A stretch of DNA of 64,000 nt. Source: Candidatus Palauibacter rhopaloidicola. Its GTDB lineage: Bacteria > Gemmatimonadota > Gemmatimonadetes > Palauibacterales > Palauibacteraceae. This document shows positions 40,975 through 49,985 of the stretch, piece after piece. Below the pieces are notes generated by a model. It worked only from the letters and a program-made list of their open reading frames with translations. It was not told the origin of the DNA and ran no database searches. The position numbers were made by a program, and so were the translations under genes. How positions within the stretch are numbered: the first letter of the stretch is position 1; every line of letters starts with the position of its first letter. The stretch spans positions 1 to 64,000 of the forward strand of contig JAPPGH010000031.1 of the NCBI GenBank assembly GCA_026914155.1, written 5' to 3'.

Positions 40975-42222
40975 TCACACGATCCTCATCGGCTGACGCT
41001 TCCCGTAGGACAGGGTACGCCAGACCCACTCCAGGGGTCCGAAGCGGAACCGGGCGAGCCACCACGGCGACCACGCCAGCTGGAGCGCCCAGATGCCGGC
41101 GACGACGCCGACGCACGCCGCGCCCCCCACGCGCTCGAACAGACCCAGCCCGTGACCGTAGAAGATGAGTGAACACAGCACGCTCTGGGCAATGTAGTTC
41201 GTGAACGCCATGCGACCGACGGCGGCCAGTCGCGCCTGGGCACGAGCCAGGCGCCCGCTCCGGGCCACGAGCATCACCAGCCCCACGTAGCCAAGAAAGA
41301 CACCGATGGAGCCGACGTAGTTGAAGAGGGTCCCCCCCAACTTCGACTGCTCCCACGCGAACCCGCCCTCCACGCTGTACCAGACCCCGGCGGCGGCGAG
41401 CGGCAGGCCCAGCCCGAGCCCCCAGAGGACGAGCCGGCGGTAGAACGAGGCCGGCCACGTCGCCGAGAGCACGCCCAGCTTGTAGAGGGCCATACCCACG
41501 AGCATGAGCCCGCCCGCTCGCCACAGGAGGTAGCCCGCGAATGCGACCGTCTCGACCAGGAAGGCGTAGTAGGCACGGACCGGCATCTGCTGCGCCCAGC
41601 CGCCGCGCATGGCTTCGATCTCCGCGCCGATCTCCGCCGCCGAGGGCGCCCATTGAGCCGCGACCTCCGCCCGCTCGCCGGCCGGCCAGTACGGAATCGA
41701 CCATTGGGCGAGACCCATGACGAGCACGACGATCCCGACCGCACACCCGCCGCCCCACAGCAGGCGCCGGGGCGTCCAGTCGCGGAACCCGTACAGGATG
41801 AAGCCGCAGAGGGCGTAGGGGACAAGGACGTCGCCGTGCCAGATCCCGTAGGCGTGAAGGAGTCCGATCGCGAGGAGCCAGAACTGGCGGCGATAGTGCA
41901 GCCGGCCTCCCGGGACGCCGCGACGGTCCATGCGCTCGCTCATCATCGCGATCCCCGCGCCGAACAGGAGGGAGAAGATCGAGATGAACTTCGTGTCCGC
42001 GAACACGTTGACCGCGGCCCAGATCCAGAAGTCGGTGGCCCCGAGGCCGCCGCCCGGGGCGGCGGACGGATTCCGGTACGCGGCGGAGACCCAGGCGAAG
42101 CTCCAGATGTTGACGATGAGGATGCCCAGCACCGCGACGCCGCGGAGCACATCGATCGCATGGATGCGCTCGGATCCCGACACGGGTGCGGCGCCGGGGC
42201 TGGCCGGCAGAGTCTCCGACAT
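40975..42222 (-). CDS. DUF418 family membrane protein
   Basis: 415 aa with about ten hydrophobic helices. The family start ERIHAIDVLRGVAVLGILIVN and the C-terminal GRMAFTNYIAQSVLCSLIF, GPLEWVWRTLSYG are hallmarks of DUF418/YeiB-like proteins, probable transmembrane acyltransferase relatives. ATG at 42222. It is divergent from the S9 peptidase gene at 42312, the 89-bp gap holding an 11-bp direct repeat. Role unknown. Confidence 0.87.
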   Translation of the reverse strand: MSETLPASPGAAPVSGSERIHAIDVLRGVAVLGILIVNIWSFAWVSAAYRNPSAAPGGGLGATDFWIWAAVNVFADTKFISIFSLLFGAGIAMMSERMDRRGVPGGRLHYRRQFWLLAIGLLHAYGIWHGDVLVPYALCGFILYGFRDWTPRRLLWGGGCAVGIVVLVMGLAQWSIPYWPAGERAEVAAQWAPSAAEIGAEIEAMRGGWAQQMPVRAYYAFLVETVAFAGYLLWRAGGLMLVGMALYKLGVLSATWPASFYRRLVLWGLGLGLPLAAAGVWYSVEGGFAWEQSKLGGTLFNYVGSIGVFLGYVGLVMLVARSGRLARAQARLAAVGRMAFTNYIAQSVLCSLIFYGHGLGLFERVGGAACVGVVAGIWALQLAWSPWWLARFRFGPLEWVWRTLSYGKRQPMRIV

Positions 42223-42227
42223 CTGTT

Positions 42228-42253
42228 GCCTGTTCGCTTGTGGCCTGTTCGCT
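42228..42253. repeat. Two 11-bp direct repeats in a divergent promoter region
   Basis: GCCTGTTCGCT at 42228-42238 and again at 42243-42253, exactly 15 bp apart, between the divergent DUF418 and S9 peptidase genes. Could be a binding site for a regulator in tandem, or a chance duplication. TATGTT just after the second copy (42253-42258) is a possible -10 for the S9 gene. Confidence 0.4.
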
Positions 42254-42311
42254 ATGTTGGGCGCGTGGTGCGATGCGCGAGCACGCTACGACGCCCAGTG
42301 AACCGAGAGGT

Positions 42312-44552
42312 ATGAACATGTCCGGGTCCAGGAACATTCTGTCTCAGCCCTTCCTCCTCCGCACCCCGCTGCGGGTCCTCGCGCTCGCCGCGGCCCTGAT
42401 CCTGACTGCGTCCTTCGGAGCGCATGAAGCCCACGCCCAGGCCGACGACGCCTGGACGCCGGCGCTGAGCATGCAGTACCGCGCGGTCTCCGGGACCGCG
42501 ATCTCCCCCGACGGTTCCCGCATCGCCTTCGTCGTGCGCGAGCCGCTGATGGAAGGACCCCAGTCGGAGTACCTGAGTCACATCTGGATGACGGACGCGG
42601 ACGGGACGAGGGCCGCGCAGTGGACGCGCGGAGAGGCGTCGGCGGGGTCGCCGCAGTTCTCGCCCGATGGCGCCTGGCTGAGCTTCACCTCCGGCCGTGA
42701 CGGAGAGGGCGAGGGGGGCAGCCAGGTGTGGGCGCTGCCGATGGCGGGCGGCGAGGCGCGGCAACTCACGAAGGCGGAGGGGTCGGCGGGGGGATACCGC
42801 TGGTCGCCCGATGGGACGCGGATCGCCTTCCTCATGCGGGACCCGGCGACCGCGGAGGAGAAGAAGGCGCGGGAGGAGAAGCGGGATGTGATCCTCGTGG
42901 ACCGGGACTACAAGTTCTCGCACCTCTACGTGGCCGCCATCGACCCGGATGCGGACGAGCCCGCGACGCCGGTTCGGCTCACCGCCGGCGACTTCCACGT
43001 CACCGGATTCAGCTGGGCGCCGGACGGGGAGCGGATCGTGTTCGCGCACCAGGTCGATCCCCGCATCAACACGGGGCGGCTGAGCGGAGACCTCTCCACG
43101 ACCACCGTCCCGGACGCCGCGCAGATCGCGGAAATTGTGGCCTCTCGCGAGTGGGCGGAGAGCGAGGGACCGGCGGAGGGCAACGTAACACGTACGGAGG
43201 CCGCGGAAGCCGCGGAGGCCGGGCTCTTCGCAGGCAACATAAGACTCACCGAGATCGATGACGGCATCGGAGAGGTCACGCTCCTCGTCGGCGGGGCGGG
43301 GATCGAACGGAGCCCGCTCTGGTCGCCGGACGGGGCCTGGATCGCGTACGTATCCACCGGCGATCAGCCGGAGCCGATCGGACTGGGCGACGTGTACGTC
43401 ATGCCGGCCGAGGGAGGCGAGGCGAGACGGCTGGACACCCCCAACCGGAGCGCGGCCGTCCTCGGCTGGGCGGGCGACTCCTCCGAACTGCTGCTGCTCG
43501 AATCGCTCGGCACGCGCCGGCACGTGCTGGCCGTTCCGGCCGATGGCGGCGAGATGCGTTTCATCTCCTACGGGGACGGCGTCATCGGCTCCGTCGCGCT
43601 CACCGACGACGCGAGCCGGATGGCTTTCACATGGCAGACCCCCGAAGAACCGTGGGATGTCTTCGTGTCGCCCACGAACGGGTACTCTCCGCAGCAGGTG
43701 ACGGATCTCCATGCCAGCGTGCCGCGCCCGGAGATGGGGCGCACGCACCTTGTCTCCTGGACTTCCACGGAAGGGTTCGAGATCGAGGGGCTACTCACCT
43801 ACCCCGTGGGCTACGAGGAGGGCGAGCGCGTGCCGCTCATCCTGAACGTGCACGGAGGGCCGGCGGGCGTCTTCAGCCAGGGCTTCACCGGCAGCGCGGC
43901 CGCGTACATGCTCCAGTACTTCGCCCAGGAGGGCTTCGCGATCCTGCGCCCGAACCCCCGCGGCTCCACCGGCTACGGGAAGGACTTCCGCTACGCAAAC
44001 TTCCAGGACTGGGGCTTCGGCGACTTCCGTGATCTCATGTCGGGCGTCGACCACGTGATCGAGATGGGGGTGGCGGACCCTGACCGCCTCCTGCTCATGG
44101 GCTGGAGCTACGGCGGCTACATGACGTCGTGGGCGGTCACGCAGACGGACCGCTTCGTGGCGGCGAGCATGGGGGCCGGACTCCCGAACCTGGTCTCGAT
44201 GACGACGACGACGGACATCCAGGACTACCTCGTGGGCCACATGGGGGTCGAGTTCTGGGAGGACTACGAGCGCTACGAGCGGCACTCGGCGATGTACCAC
44301 ATCGCGAACGTGGTCACGCCGACGCAGGTGATTCACGGAGCCGAGGATCTGCGCGTCCCGTTCACACAGGGACAGGAGTTCTACCGCGCCCTCGACCGCC
44401 GCGGCGTGCCGACGGAGATGGTCGTGTACCCGCGCACGCCGCACGGGCCGCGCGAACCCAAGTTCGTCATGGACGTGTCGGAGCGGATCCTGACCTGGTT
44501 CCGGAAGCACCTGGGATCGGAGGCGGTCACGGCCGGGGACGAGAGCCGCTGA
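42312..44552 (+). CDS. Exported S9 prolyl-oligopeptidase-family serine peptidase
   Basis: 746 aa. Signal peptide (residues 1 to about 41, ending in AHAQ), a WD40-like beta-propeller built of SPDGSRIAF / SPDGAWLSF type repeats (residues 50-480), and a C-terminal alpha/beta-hydrolase domain with nucleophile Ser599 in GWSYGGYM. Acid and base are in HGAEDLRVPF and the final TPHGPRE. ATG at 42312 with GAGAGG just upstream. Likely a periplasmic dipeptidyl- or acylaminoacyl-peptidase. Confidence 0.88.
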   Translation: MNMSGSRNILSQPFLLRTPLRVLALAAALILTASFGAHEAHAQADDAWTPALSMQYRAVSGTAISPDGSRIAFVVREPLMEGPQSEYLSHIWMTDADGTRAAQWTRGEASAGSPQFSPDGAWLSFTSGRDGEGEGGSQVWALPMAGGEARQLTKAEGSAGGYRWSPDGTRIAFLMRDPATAEEKKAREEKRDVILVDRDYKFSHLYVAAIDPDADEPATPVRLTAGDFHVTGFSWAPDGERIVFAHQVDPRINTGRLSGDLSTTTVPDAAQIAEIVASREWAESEGPAEGNVTRTEAAEAAEAGLFAGNIRLTEIDDGIGEVTLLVGGAGIERSPLWSPDGAWIAYVSTGDQPEPIGLGDVYVMPAEGGEARRLDTPNRSAAVLGWAGDSSELLLLESLGTRRHVLAVPADGGEMRFISYGDGVIGSVALTDDASRMAFTWQTPEEPWDVFVSPTNGYSPQQVTDLHASVPRPEMGRTHLVSWTSTEGFEIEGLLTYPVGYEEGERVPLILNVHGGPAGVFSQGFTGSAAAYMLQYFAQEGFAILRPNPRGSTGYGKDFRYANFQDWGFGDFRDLMSGVDHVIEMGVADPDRLLLMGWSYGGYMTSWAVTQTDRFVAASMGAGLPNLVSMTTTTDIQDYLVGHMGVEFWEDYERYERHSAMYHIANVVTPTQVIHGAEDLRVPFTQGQEFYRALDRRGVPTEMVVYPRTPHGPREPKFVMDVSERILTWFRKHLGSEAVTAGDESR

Positions 44553-45763
44553 GCCGCCAGGGCCGCCCGACGTTCACGCGGGAGGCGGCCACCCGATTGT
44601 GGCTGCACCGCCAGGGGCTCGACCGGCCGCGGGGGTCGAGCCCGCTCGTCCCCGCGGCCTTCGTCGACCATCTCGAGCGGACGGGCGCGCTGCAACTCGA
44701 CAGCGTGAACGTCGTGGACCGGGCCCACTACCTCACCCTCTGGAGCCGGTTCGGCTCGTATGACCGCGCGGACGTGGACCGCTGGGTGTACCGGGACCGC
44801 CTCGCGTACGAGTACTGGGGGCACGAAGCCTCGATCCTTCCCATCTCCCATCTCCCGCTCGGACGGCGGCGCATGCGACGCTTCCCGCCCGAGAGCTGGT
44901 CGGGACGCGCGTGGTGGAGCCGATACGCGACCTCGACGGCGTCGAAGCGGCGGGTGCTGCGGCGGCTACGCGCGGAAGGACCTCTGGAGAGCGTCGACTT
45001 CCAGCCGCAGCCGGCCGAACGCGAGGAGAAGACGGACTCGCTTGCGTGGCGGCTGAAAGAGGACAAGCGCTCGCTCAAGCTGCTGTGGCACGACGGACGC
45101 GTCGCGGTGACGGGGCGGCGTCACTTCCGCTGCGTCTATGACCTGGCGGAACGGGTCTACCCGGACGGGCCGGACGGGCCGGCCGCGACGCTCGCGCAGT
45201 ACCACGACAGCTGGCTCCTCATCGGACTTTCGGGCTGCGGCATCGCCCCCGAGCGGCACCTCGTCAACTACTTCACCGGACCGGAACTCAACGCGGCGGA
45301 GCGGCGGCGGGCCATCGCCCGCAACCTGCGGAAGAAGCGGATCGTCGAGGTCGAGGTGGAGGGACTGCGGGGGCCGTGCTACGCCCTGCCCGAACACCTG
45401 GACTGCATCGACCAGCTCCCGGAGCCCGCGGGGACGACGCTCATCTGCCCCTTCGATTCCCTCCTCTGGCAGCGGAAGCGCGCCGCCGAACTCCTGGACT
45501 TTCGCTACACCGTCGAGATCTACGTCCCCGCGAAGAAGCGGAAGTACGGCTACTACGTCCTGCCCATCCTGCACGACGGCCGCCTCGTGGGCCGGCTCGA
45601 CCCGAAACTGCACCGCGACCGCGGCGTGCTCGAAATCCGGGCGCTGCATCTCGAGCCGGACTTCACCCCGACGACGCGATTCGAAACCGGATTGAACGAC
45701 GCCGTCGCGGACCTCGCCGGTTTCCTGGGCGCGACCGGCATCGTCATGCCCCCGAGCGGCTGA
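44549..45763 (+). CDS. YcaQ-like winged-helix DNA glycosylase family protein
   Basis: 404 aa if started at the CTG at 44549, which overlaps the S9 stop (CTGA). No ATG, GTG or TTG lies nearby in frame until TTG at 44597, which would remove the first conserved helix (FTREAATRLWLHRQGL). Family marks are ALQLDSVNVVDRAHYLTLWSRFG, LAYEYWGHEASILPI, LICPFDSLLWQRKR and the final GRLDPKLHRDRGVLEIRAL, matching HTH_42/YcaQ proteins, known for unhooking DNA interstrand crosslinks. The start codon is the weak point. Confidence 0.78.
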   Translation: MSRQGRPTFTREAATRLWLHRQGLDRPRGSSPLVPAAFVDHLERTGALQLDSVNVVDRAHYLTLWSRFGSYDRADVDRWVYRDRLAYEYWGHEASILPISHLPLGRRRMRRFPPESWSGRAWWSRYATSTASKRRVLRRLRAEGPLESVDFQPQPAEREEKTDSLAWRLKEDKRSLKLLWHDGRVAVTGRRHFRCVYDLAERVYPDGPDGPAATLAQYHDSWLLIGLSGCGIAPERHLVNYFTGPELNAAERRRAIARNLRKKRIVEVEVEGLRGPCYALPEHLDCIDQLPEPAGTTLICPFDSLLWQRKRAAELLDFRYTVEIYVPAKKRKYGYYVLPILHDGRLVGRLDPKLHRDRGVLEIRALHLEPDFTPTTRFETGLNDAVADLAGFLGATGIVMPPSG

Positions 45764-45856
45764 GCCGGAGTCTCTCAGGGTATGCCTCGAGGTATGGACC
45801 GGCGCGACCGCCGGACCGTACCCTTGGGAAGGTCTCGCGAACTTCGGAGGTTCCCG

Positions 45857-46936
45857 ATGAAATGCCTGCTCCGGCCCCGCGGCGCCCACGCCCCCGCGGC
45901 TGTCGTCCCGGCCCTTCTCGCCCTCGCGCTTTCCTCCGCCACCCCCGTGGCCGCGCAGGAGGGGAAACTGCGGATTGTTCAGACGAACTCGGCGGGGGAC
46001 AACGTCCACATCATCGATCCGGCGACGAACAGGGTGGTTCAGGTGATCGAGGGGATTCCGAAGGCGCACGGGGTCGCCGCGGCGCCGGATGGGGGGACGC
46101 TCTACTTCAGCAACGAGATCGACCGCACCCTGGAGATCGTCCCCACGGACGTCATGAAGGTCGTGGAGCGGATCCCCCTCTCGGGGCGCCCGCACAACGT
46201 CGCGATCAGCAACGACGGCCGGAAGGTGTACGTCGCGATCATCCAGGACTGCAGTTGCGTCGATATCGTGGACCTGGAGAAGGGCGAGGTCGTGAAGTCG
46301 ATCCCCACGCGGGGGACGGTGCACAACGTCTTCATGTCGCCGGACGGGCGGCACGTCGCAGCGGGGATGATCGGGGCGCGCACGCTGACGATCATCGATA
46401 CGGCGATCGACGAGGCGATCTGGTCGCTCCACTTCAGCGGACGCACGACGGGAGGCTACGCGGACGGCGGCGTGCGCCCGATGGCGTTCGAGACGCATCT
46501 CGACGGATCGACCTGGAGGCTGTTCATCCAGATCTCGAACTACCACGGCGTGTACGTGGTCGACTTCGAGAAGCGGAGGGTCGTGGAGAAGCTGGACATG
46601 CCGAGCCTTCCGATCTCGCGGGTGACGAACGACGCGCTGCAGGGATCGCCGGGCCACGGCCTCGCCGTGTCTCCGGACGGACGGCAGCTCTGGTCCACCA
46701 GCAAGCCCAACGGGCACGTCTACGCGTGGTCGCTGCCGGACCTCGAGTACCTGGGCGGGGTCGAGGTCGGCCACATCCCCGACTGGCTCACGATGACGCC
46801 GGACAGCCGCTACCTGTACGTGGCGAACGCGGGCTCGAACGATGTCTCCGTCGTCGACACTAAGGAGATGAAGGAGATCGCCCGCATCCCCGTCGGCCAG
46901 ACGCCGAAGCGCAACAAGACGGTGGTGTTCCCGTGA
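45857..46936 (+). CDS. Exported YVTN-type beta-propeller protein
   Basis: 359 aa, ATG with GGAGG 6 nt upstream. A signal peptide ends near AQEGK (about residue 34). Then seven or so propeller blades with YVTN-family phrases (VHIIDPATNRVVQVIEG, NVAISNDGRKVYVAI, PDSRYLYVANAGSNDVSVVDT). It overlaps the di-heme cytochrome gene by 4 nt, and such propellers often accompany cytochromes or redox proteins in the periplasm. Function unknown beyond a probable periplasmic scaffold or binding protein. Confidence 0.78.
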   Translation: MKCLLRPRGAHAPAAVVPALLALALSSATPVAAQEGKLRIVQTNSAGDNVHIIDPATNRVVQVIEGIPKAHGVAAAPDGGTLYFSNEIDRTLEIVPTDVMKVVERIPLSGRPHNVAISNDGRKVYVAIIQDCSCVDIVDLEKGEVVKSIPTRGTVHNVFMSPDGRHVAAGMIGARTLTIIDTAIDEAIWSLHFSGRTTGGYADGGVRPMAFETHLDGSTWRLFIQISNYHGVYVVDFEKRRVVEKLDMPSLPISRVTNDALQGSPGHGLAVSPDGRQLWSTSKPNGHVYAWSLPDLEYLGGVEVGHIPDWLTMTPDSRYLYVANAGSNDVSVVDTKEMKEIARIPVGQTPKRNKTVVFP

Positions 46937-47817
46937 GACGCGCGAACCCGGCGCGGCGGCGCGCAGCGTTCGGGCGGTACATGGCAGCGGTCACCCTTGC
47001 GTGGATGGCGTCAGCTTCCGGCGCCGGCGGTGTGGCAGGCCAGGAGCCGCTCGACTTCGAGCGCTACCGCGAGGCCATCGAGCCCATTTTCCTGGCGGAC
47101 CGCGGCGGATGGGGGCCGGGACGGGCGCCGTGCGTCACCTGCCATGCCGAGCAGGGCACGCCGCTGCGGCTTCAGCGGCTTCGCGAGACGGACGACGGCG
47201 AGGTGTACTGGTCGGAGGACGATTCCCGCCGGAACTTCGAGGTCGTGTCGCGCCTCGTCACGCCGGGCGACCCCGATGGCAGCCGCCTGCTGAGGAAGAC
47301 GCTTACGGTGCCGGCCGGCGGCGCCCCGTTCCACGTGGGCGGGAAGTTCTTCGAGTCGAAGTCGGACCCGGAATGGCGGGCCATGGCCGACTGGGTCGCG
47401 GCGGCCGAGCCGGTGGAGCGCCCCGCCCCGCCGCGGCTCGACTTCGATTTCTTCCGCGACTGCGTCCAGAAGATGTACCTCGACAAGCGCCCGGGCGACG
47501 TGGAGTGTATCCACTGTCATGAGACCGGAGCGCGCGGCTTCGCCCGGCACATCCCCGACGATCGCGACTTCTGGAACCAGGAGGAGTCGCGCGGCAACTT
47601 CGCGATCACGCGCCGCTATGTGGAGCCCGGCGAGCCGATGATGAGCCGGCTCCTCACGCATCCCCTCCACCCGGCGGCGGGCGGCGACTATTTCCACGGC
47701 GGCCCCCGCCGCTGGGACACGACGGATGACCCCGAGTGGCAGATGCTCGCCGCGTGGGTGCGCGGCGAGACTCCCGAGTGCGTGGTCGGAGCGGAGGCTG
47801 ACACGGGCGGTCGATGA
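46933..47817 (+). CDS. Exported di-heme c-type cytochrome-like protein
   Basis: 294 aa, GTG start overlapping the YVTN stop. Signal peptide (to about residue 36), then two CxxCH heme sites, CVTCH at 67-71 and CIHCH at 192-196, each in a repeat unit with similar surroundings (RRNFEVVSRLVTPGDPDGSRLL versus RGNFAITRRYVEPGEPMMSRLL), so it is an internal duplication. Likely a periplasmic electron carrier, possibly working with the YVTN protein and the following FAD oxidoreductase. Confidence 0.78.
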   Translation: MRRANPARRRAAFGRYMAAVTLAWMASASGAGGVAGQEPLDFERYREAIEPIFLADRGGWGPGRAPCVTCHAEQGTPLRLQRLRETDDGEVYWSEDDSRRNFEVVSRLVTPGDPDGSRLLRKTLTVPAGGAPFHVGGKFFESKSDPEWRAMADWVAAAEPVERPAPPRLDFDFFRDCVQKMYLDKRPGDVECIHCHETGARGFARHIPDDRDFWNQEESRGNFAITRRYVEPGEPMMSRLLTHPLHPAAGGDYFHGGPRRWDTTDDPEWQMLAAWVRGETPECVVGAEADTGGR

Positions 47818-49013
47818 CGAAACCGCTCGACATCGCCGTCATCGGGGGCGGCATCGTCGGGCTCGCCACGGCCGACGCGATCCGCCGGACCCGGCCGGAC
47901 CTCTCGCTCACCGTGCTCGAGAAGGAACCGGAGGTCGCGGCGCACCAGACCGGTCGCAACAGCGGCGTCATCCACGCCGGGCTGTACTACGCGCCGGGGT
48001 CGCTCAAGGCGCGGCTGTGCGCCGAAGGGGCGGAGCGGCTGTTTCGCTACTGCGCCGAGCGGGGCATTCCGACCACGCGCACCGGCAAGATCGTCGTCGC
48101 CACTTCGCGCGATCAGCTCACGGCCCTCGCCGAACTCGAGCGGCGCGGGACGGCGAACGGCGTGGCCATGCAGCGGATCGGCCCCGGCGGGATCGCGGAG
48201 ATCGAACCGCACGCGCGCGGCGTCGAGGCGCTCCACGTACCCGCCACCGGGGCGGTCGACTTCGGTGACGTGGCGCGAGCCTTCGCGGCGGATCTTTCCC
48301 GCGACGGCCACCCGATCCGCGCCGGCTTCGAGGTGCGGGAAGCCCGCCGCTCCGGGCGCCTCACCGTGCTCGCCGGCCCCCCGGGCGACATCGCCGCCCG
48401 CGTCGTCGTCAACTGCGCCGGGCTGCACGTCGACCGCGTGATGCGGATCCTCGGGCACGAACCCGATCTCAAGGTTCTGCCCTTCCGGGGTGAGTACTGG
48501 GGCCTGTCGGAAACCGCCGCCGGGCTCGTGCGGGGCCACATCTACCCGGTCCCCGACCCCCGGCTTCCCCATCTGGGCGTCCACTTCACGCGAAACGTGG
48601 ACGGACGCGTGGAACTCGGGCCGAACGCGGTCTGGGCCTGGGGCCGGGAGGCGTACGGCCGGCTGTCGGGACGCCTTCCCGACGCCCTGGAAGCGTTGAG
48701 CTACCGCGGCTTTCGGCGCCTGGCGCAGGCCCACTGGCGGACCGCCATCGAGGAGCAGTGGCGCTCGCTGGACCGGCGCTCCGTCGTGCGCAAGGCGCGC
48801 ACCATGCTGCCCGAACTCGAAGTGCGCGACCTCGAGACTTGGCGCTCCGGCATCCGCGCGCAGGCCGTGGACACGGATGGCGCCCTGGTCCACGACTTCG
48901 TGATTCGCGAGGGGCCGGGCGTCGTGAATGTGCTCAACGCCCCCTCCCCCGCCGCCACCGCCTGCCTGGCCATCGGACGCCACATCGCGGAGCGCGCCCT
49001 CCAACAACTCTGA
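47814..49013 (+). CDS. lhgO: L-2-hydroxyglutarate oxidase/dehydrogenase-like FAD protein
   Basis: 399 aa. N-terminal dinucleotide-binding motif GGGIVGLATA and the DAO-type FAD segments (HQTGRNSGVIHAGLYYAPGSLKA, KARTMLPELEVRDL and SGIRAQAVDTDGALVHDF) match L-2-hydroxyglutarate oxidases. ATG overlaps the cytochrome stop, so the electron route from flavin to the cytochrome is an attractive inference. If correct, it oxidises L-2-hydroxyglutarate to 2-oxoglutarate. Substrate assignment is by family only. Confidence 0.8.
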   Translation: MTKPLDIAVIGGGIVGLATADAIRRTRPDLSLTVLEKEPEVAAHQTGRNSGVIHAGLYYAPGSLKARLCAEGAERLFRYCAERGIPTTRTGKIVVATSRDQLTALAELERRGTANGVAMQRIGPGGIAEIEPHARGVEALHVPATGAVDFGDVARAFAADLSRDGHPIRAGFEVREARRSGRLTVLAGPPGDIAARVVVNCAGLHVDRVMRILGHEPDLKVLPFRGEYWGLSETAAGLVRGHIYPVPDPRLPHLGVHFTRNVDGRVELGPNAVWAWGREAYGRLSGRLPDALEALSYRGFRRLAQAHWRTAIEEQWRSLDRRSVVRKARTMLPELEVRDLETWRSGIRAQAVDTDGALVHDFVIREGPGVVNVLNAPSPAATACLAIGRHIAERALQQL

Positions 49014-49038
49014 CCGGCCTCAACCGAGCGGTGCGCGG

Positions 49039-49821
49039 TCAGGTGGCGTAGTCCTGGCCTTCGGCGTCGAGCATTTCCTTCATGCCCTCGAGATAGCCGG
49101 CCTCTCCGGCCGATTCGACGGACATGTCGGCGTTGTGCTGAGCCGCGTCGACCGGGATCGGGCGGATCTGCCGGCCCGCCTGGAGCGCGAGCATCTCGTT
49201 CATGCAGGCGCGCTCGAGCTGGTAGAGCCACAGCATCGACTTCTCGATCGTGTCGCCGACCAACAGCACCCCGTGGTTCGCGAGGAAGAGCACCCGCTTG
49301 TCCCCCAGGGCCTCGACCATGCGCTCGCCCTCGTCCGCCTCCGTGACGATCCCCTCGTATCCGAAGTACGCGCAGTTCCCGTAGAAGACCGCGGCGTTCT
49401 GGCTTCCGCGCTCATCCAGTCTCCACCCGTCGATGGAGGCCAGCGCCGTGCTGTACGGGGCGTGAATGTGGAGCGCGCACATGATGTCGGGCCGGGCGCG
49501 CTGGACGGGTTCGTGGATCGCCCACGCGCTCACGTTGAGCCGTCCGTCGCCGCCCACGGGGCGGCCGTCAGGTCCCACCTCGACCAGGTTGCTGGCCGTG
49601 ACGCGCGAGAAGTGCGTCTGTCCGGGCGTGATGAGCAGATGCCCCGGCCTGCCGGGCACCTTGCAGCTGAAGTGGTTCCATGTGCCCTCGTGCATGTCCT
49701 CGTGCACGATGATCCGGTGCACCGCCGCGAAGTCGATGCGCGCCCGCCGGATCGCGGCTTCGTCGATGCCCTCCCCCGCCGGGGACGGAATGGGAGCGAC
49801 TGCGGTCTCGACCGTGCTCAT
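49039..49821 (-). CDS. Class II aldolase/adducin-family protein
   Basis: 260 aa, ATG with AGGAGG 6 nt upstream. Zinc-site residues lie in HIHAPYS and ANHGVLLVG, with NHFSCKVPG near the N-terminus for the phosphate-binding loop. Members are aldolases or epimerases of sugar phosphates, or methylthioribulose-phosphate dehydratases; the exact one cannot be decided. Convergent with the LhgO-like gene. Confidence 0.8.
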   Translation of the reverse strand: MSTVETAVAPIPSPAGEGIDEAAIRRARIDFAAVHRIIVHEDMHEGTWNHFSCKVPGRPGHLLITPGQTHFSRVTASNLVEVGPDGRPVGGDGRLNVSAWAIHEPVQRARPDIMCALHIHAPYSTALASIDGWRLDERGSQNAAVFYGNCAYFGYEGIVTEADEGERMVEALGDKRVLFLANHGVLLVGDTIEKSMLWLYQLERACMNEMLALQAGRQIRPIPVDAAQHNADMSVESAGEAGYLEGMKEMLDAEGQDYAT

Positions 49822-49985
49822 CGCCTGCCTCCTGAAGAATCGATGTCGGAGCCTCGCGCAACCTCATGCGCGACACCTGCCGGATCAAGCGGCGCGACGC
49901 CCTCCCGGTTCCCCGTTCCCGGTCCAGCGATTACCATCCCGCGCTCACGGATTCTCCCGGGAAAGTGCGGGTGACAGCGCGGACC

